This document shows positions 29,478-32,650 of a stretch of DNA of 32,650 bases, piece by piece; within the stretch, counting starts at the first letter, position 1; each line of letters opens with the position of its first letter. The stretch spans positions 1 through 32,650 of the forward strand of contig JAICEO010000006.1 in NCBI GenBank assembly GCA_025924135.1. Reading direction: 5' to 3'. Below the pieces are notes generated by a model that was not told the DNA's origin, made no database searches, and worked only from the letters and a program-made list of their open reading frames with translations. The position numbers were made by a program, and so were the translations under genes. The DNA is from Nitrososphaeraceae archaeon (GTDB taxonomy: Archaea > Thermoproteota > Nitrososphaeria > Nitrososphaerales > Nitrososphaeraceae).

Positions 29478-29692
29478 TTTTATTTTTATTTTTTTATTAT
29501 ATTTACATTAACTCACCTAGAATGATCTATCTAATAATAAATATTTAATAATTTAACATATTGATGATATTTTATCAATAGGTAAAGCATTTTGAGTATA
29601 ACTATTCAAATAGATTAATTATTGTACTCCTTATTCTATGGTGATAGTGATCAAGTTGATTCCCTTCGTCTGTTAATTAAAAATAAAATGAG

Positions 29693-30850
29693 ATGATTAA
29701 GGAGTTGAAAAAAATGCTTAACCATACTATAGTAATTATAATAATTGTTTTGTCAGGTAGTTTATTTCTTATATCATGTTTTGCGTTTTCTTACTCAGTA
29801 CAGGAAAACAATAAAGATATTATCAATAATGGTTATGATTATGAGTTTAATATTGATAACTATTTTGAATATGATAAAGATAAAGATGGTTCTGATGTTT
29901 TAAAGAATCAAAATATTAAAGTTAAAACTCCTGATAACATAACAATCAAAGAAGATGATTCTAACATTACAAATTTAATTCATAAATCAACAGATAGTTC
30001 AATCTCAGATTACAATTTCGTAGCAGTATGAGATTGGTACTGTAATGAAGAAACAAAAAAGACGATAAACAATATCCTTGCTGTAGATCCTGAATTAATA
30101 ATTACAACAGGAGATCAGGTAAAAGAATCTCCATCTGCCGCTTGTTGGATTCAAATGTCAGAGCCTATAAAAGATAAAATGAAAATTGCAATAGGAAATC
30201 ATGATGCTGAATTTGCAAATATTTACAAACAAATTGTCAAATACCACAATCTAACGAGTCCATATTATTCACATGATTTCAAAAATATTCATTTTATTAG
30301 TATGTCTACTGAGCATCCTTTTGAAAAGGGGAGCAAACAATATGATTTTATCAAAAATGATTTAGAGAAAATTTCTAAAAATTCAAGTGTAGATTGGATA
30401 ATTGTTCATCAACACAAGCCATTATATTCTACAAGCCAAGATAAAGTAGAAGCAGAACAACTGCGAGACACCTATCAGCAACTTTTTCAACATTTTGATG
30501 TAGACTTGTTAATATCTAGTCACAACCAATTCTATGAAAGAACCTATCCAATTCTCTATAATGAACAATATGAACAAGTGACAGATAAAAAAATAGAACC
30601 AAAACCAATAATTACAAATACTTTGAAATCAGACTATTCTGATAAAGATGATGGAATAATATTTCTAACAGTGGGAACTGCTGGAGATGAATTAGATCCT
30701 GTTAAAGAAAAACATGACTTTTATGTAATACAGGAAAGTCAATTTGGCTTTTTAAATGTAAAAATAGAAAATAATGGCAAAACATTAGTGGGTGAATTTC
30801 AAACCAACAATGACAAAGTAATAGACTATTTTAAACTTCACAAGACTTAA
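29693..30850 (+). pseudogene. Second metallophosphoesterase paralog, interrupted by one in-frame TGA (30029-30031)
   Basis: ORFs 29693-30031 and 30155-30850 share a frame; reading through TGA gives ...SDYNFVAV*DWYCNEETKKTINNILAVDPELIITTGDQVKESPSAACWIQMSEPIKDKMKIAIGNHDAEF, co-linear with the 27547-28566 protein. Confidence 0.85.
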
Positions 30851-31226
30851 TTTTTTTAAATAAAAAATTAATTTACCTATGCTAGTTGCGTCCCAAAATT
30901 TTTGACAAAAACAGAAAAAATATTTTTGAAAATTTATATTATAAACTATATGTAAAAGTGCTTGCTATCAAAATTATTATTCTTCCTGTAAATGGTGATT
31001 ATAATTAACATTATAAAAATATAAAAAATGGTTTTAGTCTATGTTTTCAATATCTTTAATCTAATATCAAAATAATAGATCAATTACTTCAAAAATGTAT
31101 TAAAATTTCTATATATTTTGTTGATTAAGAAAATATTTTTCGGAATATATTTACCGAAATAAATGTCTAAATTTGTAATAAAATATTTTTATTCAAATAT
31201 GCAGTATATATATTGAAAGAAAGTAT

Positions 31227-31460
31227 ATGAAAAACTCAGTTATTGCACTTCCATCTCAGTATGTTGTGATAACGACAATAATATATGCACTTTTAGCCAT
31301 TATATTTTTTGATATGGAGAATGCTTTTGGAGGAGAAACCTTTGTTGTTAACAATGATAAGATTATAATATATAAACAACAAGCAATAGGAGAATTAGAA
31401 ACTGAATGTAAATCTCCTTGTCCAAAATCTGCAGAAATGTGTATTGAAATGTGTGCATAA
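31227..31460 (+). CDS. Small exported Cys-rich protein
   Basis: Signal-like hydrophobic N-terminus; C-terminal CKSPCPKSAEMCIEMC (CX3C-X6-CX3C). Confidence 0.55.
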   Translation: MKNSVIALPSQYVVITTIIYALLAIIFFDMENAFGGETFVVNNDKIIIYKQQAIGELETECKSPCPKSAEMCIEMCA

Positions 31461-32378
31461 GAACTATATTTTTATTTATAGGATTATTATTCCTTACCCG
31501 TCTATAACATTCCCACCGAACATAACTTGAACACAGAAGTTTGATGGTCATTTTTGCCTGTAATCCTAATTAACTGAAAACAATCATTAAATAACTTTTC
31601 TTCTATTGAAGATTTTAATTTTGATTGTACGTCATTATCAACAACCTTATCTATCTTTTTGTAGTTACTTAGGTATAAACAACAACAAATATTACTCAGC
31701 TGAACAATCTTCATTTTTAGATAATCAAATAAATACAAATGAAAGGGATTCAAAATATTAGGAAATAGTCCGATTTTATTGGTTCTACCCTTATTTCCAA
31801 ATTGAAATTGCTTTTTCTTTTTTGATATATGATTAACTTATAGTAGTTCTTATTGTTATTAACCAAAAACCGAATGCGAAATTCAAATTGATATTAATAC
31901 TACTCTAATAATTTTTCTAAAATTTTATAGATCTTATTAAAATTAAAGAAAAAGAGATTGACAATATCAACAATGTGATGTGATTATTATTAATAAAACA
32001 AATGAAATAACCGAATAACTATTTTCTTCATATCATTAGATATTTTGTTAAATGTGATTAATCTTATAATTTATGACTGTTCTTTGTTTATATCTCTGCT
32101 TATATCATAAAAATAAAATAATAATAATAATAATTAGAATAAAATATTTTTCTCTTAAATTAAACAACCATTATTGGACTTGCTATACTATCTTATATTT
32201 CTTATAAAATTGATTTTAATTCTGATTAATATGAACCCATATGTTGATTGGGCTGAGAGGTTACACTATTGTTAACAATACTAACCTAAAAGATCAACTT
32301 ATACTATAGAAGAGATCAGATGCAGTATAAGAAAACAATCATAGAATTATTAATATTTTTTAAAATATCAAGTTGTAT

Positions 32379-32650
32379 CTATTTACCTAGATCTTGTAAT
32401 TTTTTACCAATATTCCCAACCAGGTCTTTTGCTCCCTCAGTGACTTTAGAGCCAACTTTACGAACATCTTGTCCAGTTTCATTAGCAGATTGAATTGCCT
32501 TTTCCATAGTTTGGTTAGCAACATGTTGAGGATCCTCCATGGTTTGATTTGCTCCTTGTTGTCCTGCACTCTTCCCTTCACCTTGTGCTAATACATTTTC
32601 AAATTGGGACATAGGTGGTATTACGGTTACTGAAATTAAAACAAATGCAA
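32379..32650 (-). CDS. NQT-repeat exported protein, partial (5' end beyond window)
   Basis: The frame stays open upstream of the listed Met to the window edge: AFVLISVTVIPPMSQFENVLAQGEGKSAGQQGANQTMEDPQHVANQTMEKAIQSANETGQDVRKVGSKVTEGAKDLVGNIGKKLQDLGK. Confidence 0.7.
   Translation of the reverse strand, partial: AFVLISVTVIPPMSQFENVLAQGEGKSAGQQGANQTMEDPQHVANQTMEKAIQSANETGQDVRKVGSKVTEGAKDLVGNIGKKLQDLGK

Noticed and set aside
27128-30850. Genome-wide TGA recoding to explain the two single-TGA genes
   Set aside because: Other genes here (e.g. 2821-3087 and 15601-16257) end in TGA, and other pseudogenes carry TAA and TAG too.

Overview
The window is AT-rich, apparently archaeal DNA. The protein families (class III cyclase-REC, MEDS-REC, PII, PsbP-like, PepSY, HTH_45-type winged helices, many small exported proteins) suggest Thaumarchaeota/Nitrososphaerales; this is my inference, with no search run. 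Better-supported genes: a cyclase/response-regulator fusion, an 8-TM-like region fused to a periplasmic ligand-binding domain, a diverged PII-like protein, an amidohydrolase, a stand-alone GNAT of the nitrilase-linked type, two tandem DUF1622 proteins, an exported DsrE-like protein, a PepSY protein, a SnoaL-like protein and two paralogous calcineurin-like phosphoesterases (one broken by a single in-frame TGA). Long stretches hold decayed genes: a MEDS-REC pseudogene at 7053-8104, copies of an NQT-repeat exported protein, and others. The most unusual signal is at 24.8-27.0 kb. Four copies of a ~140-155 bp compound repeat (a conserved ~30 bp box, then a 3' stem-loop with TCATAGTCTG arms) lie in two divergent pairs around the lone SnoaL-like gene. 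Stem covariation and G.U wobbles that pair only on one strand suggest a family of structured small RNAs. Other unlisted signals: a 47-aa C2H2 zinc-finger ORF (552-695, minus), a dispersed ~85 bp intergenic repeat family, a perfect 26-bp palindrome upstream of the cyclase gene, and a pair of covarying CAGTCTG palindromes. All family assignments come from motif recognition by eye.
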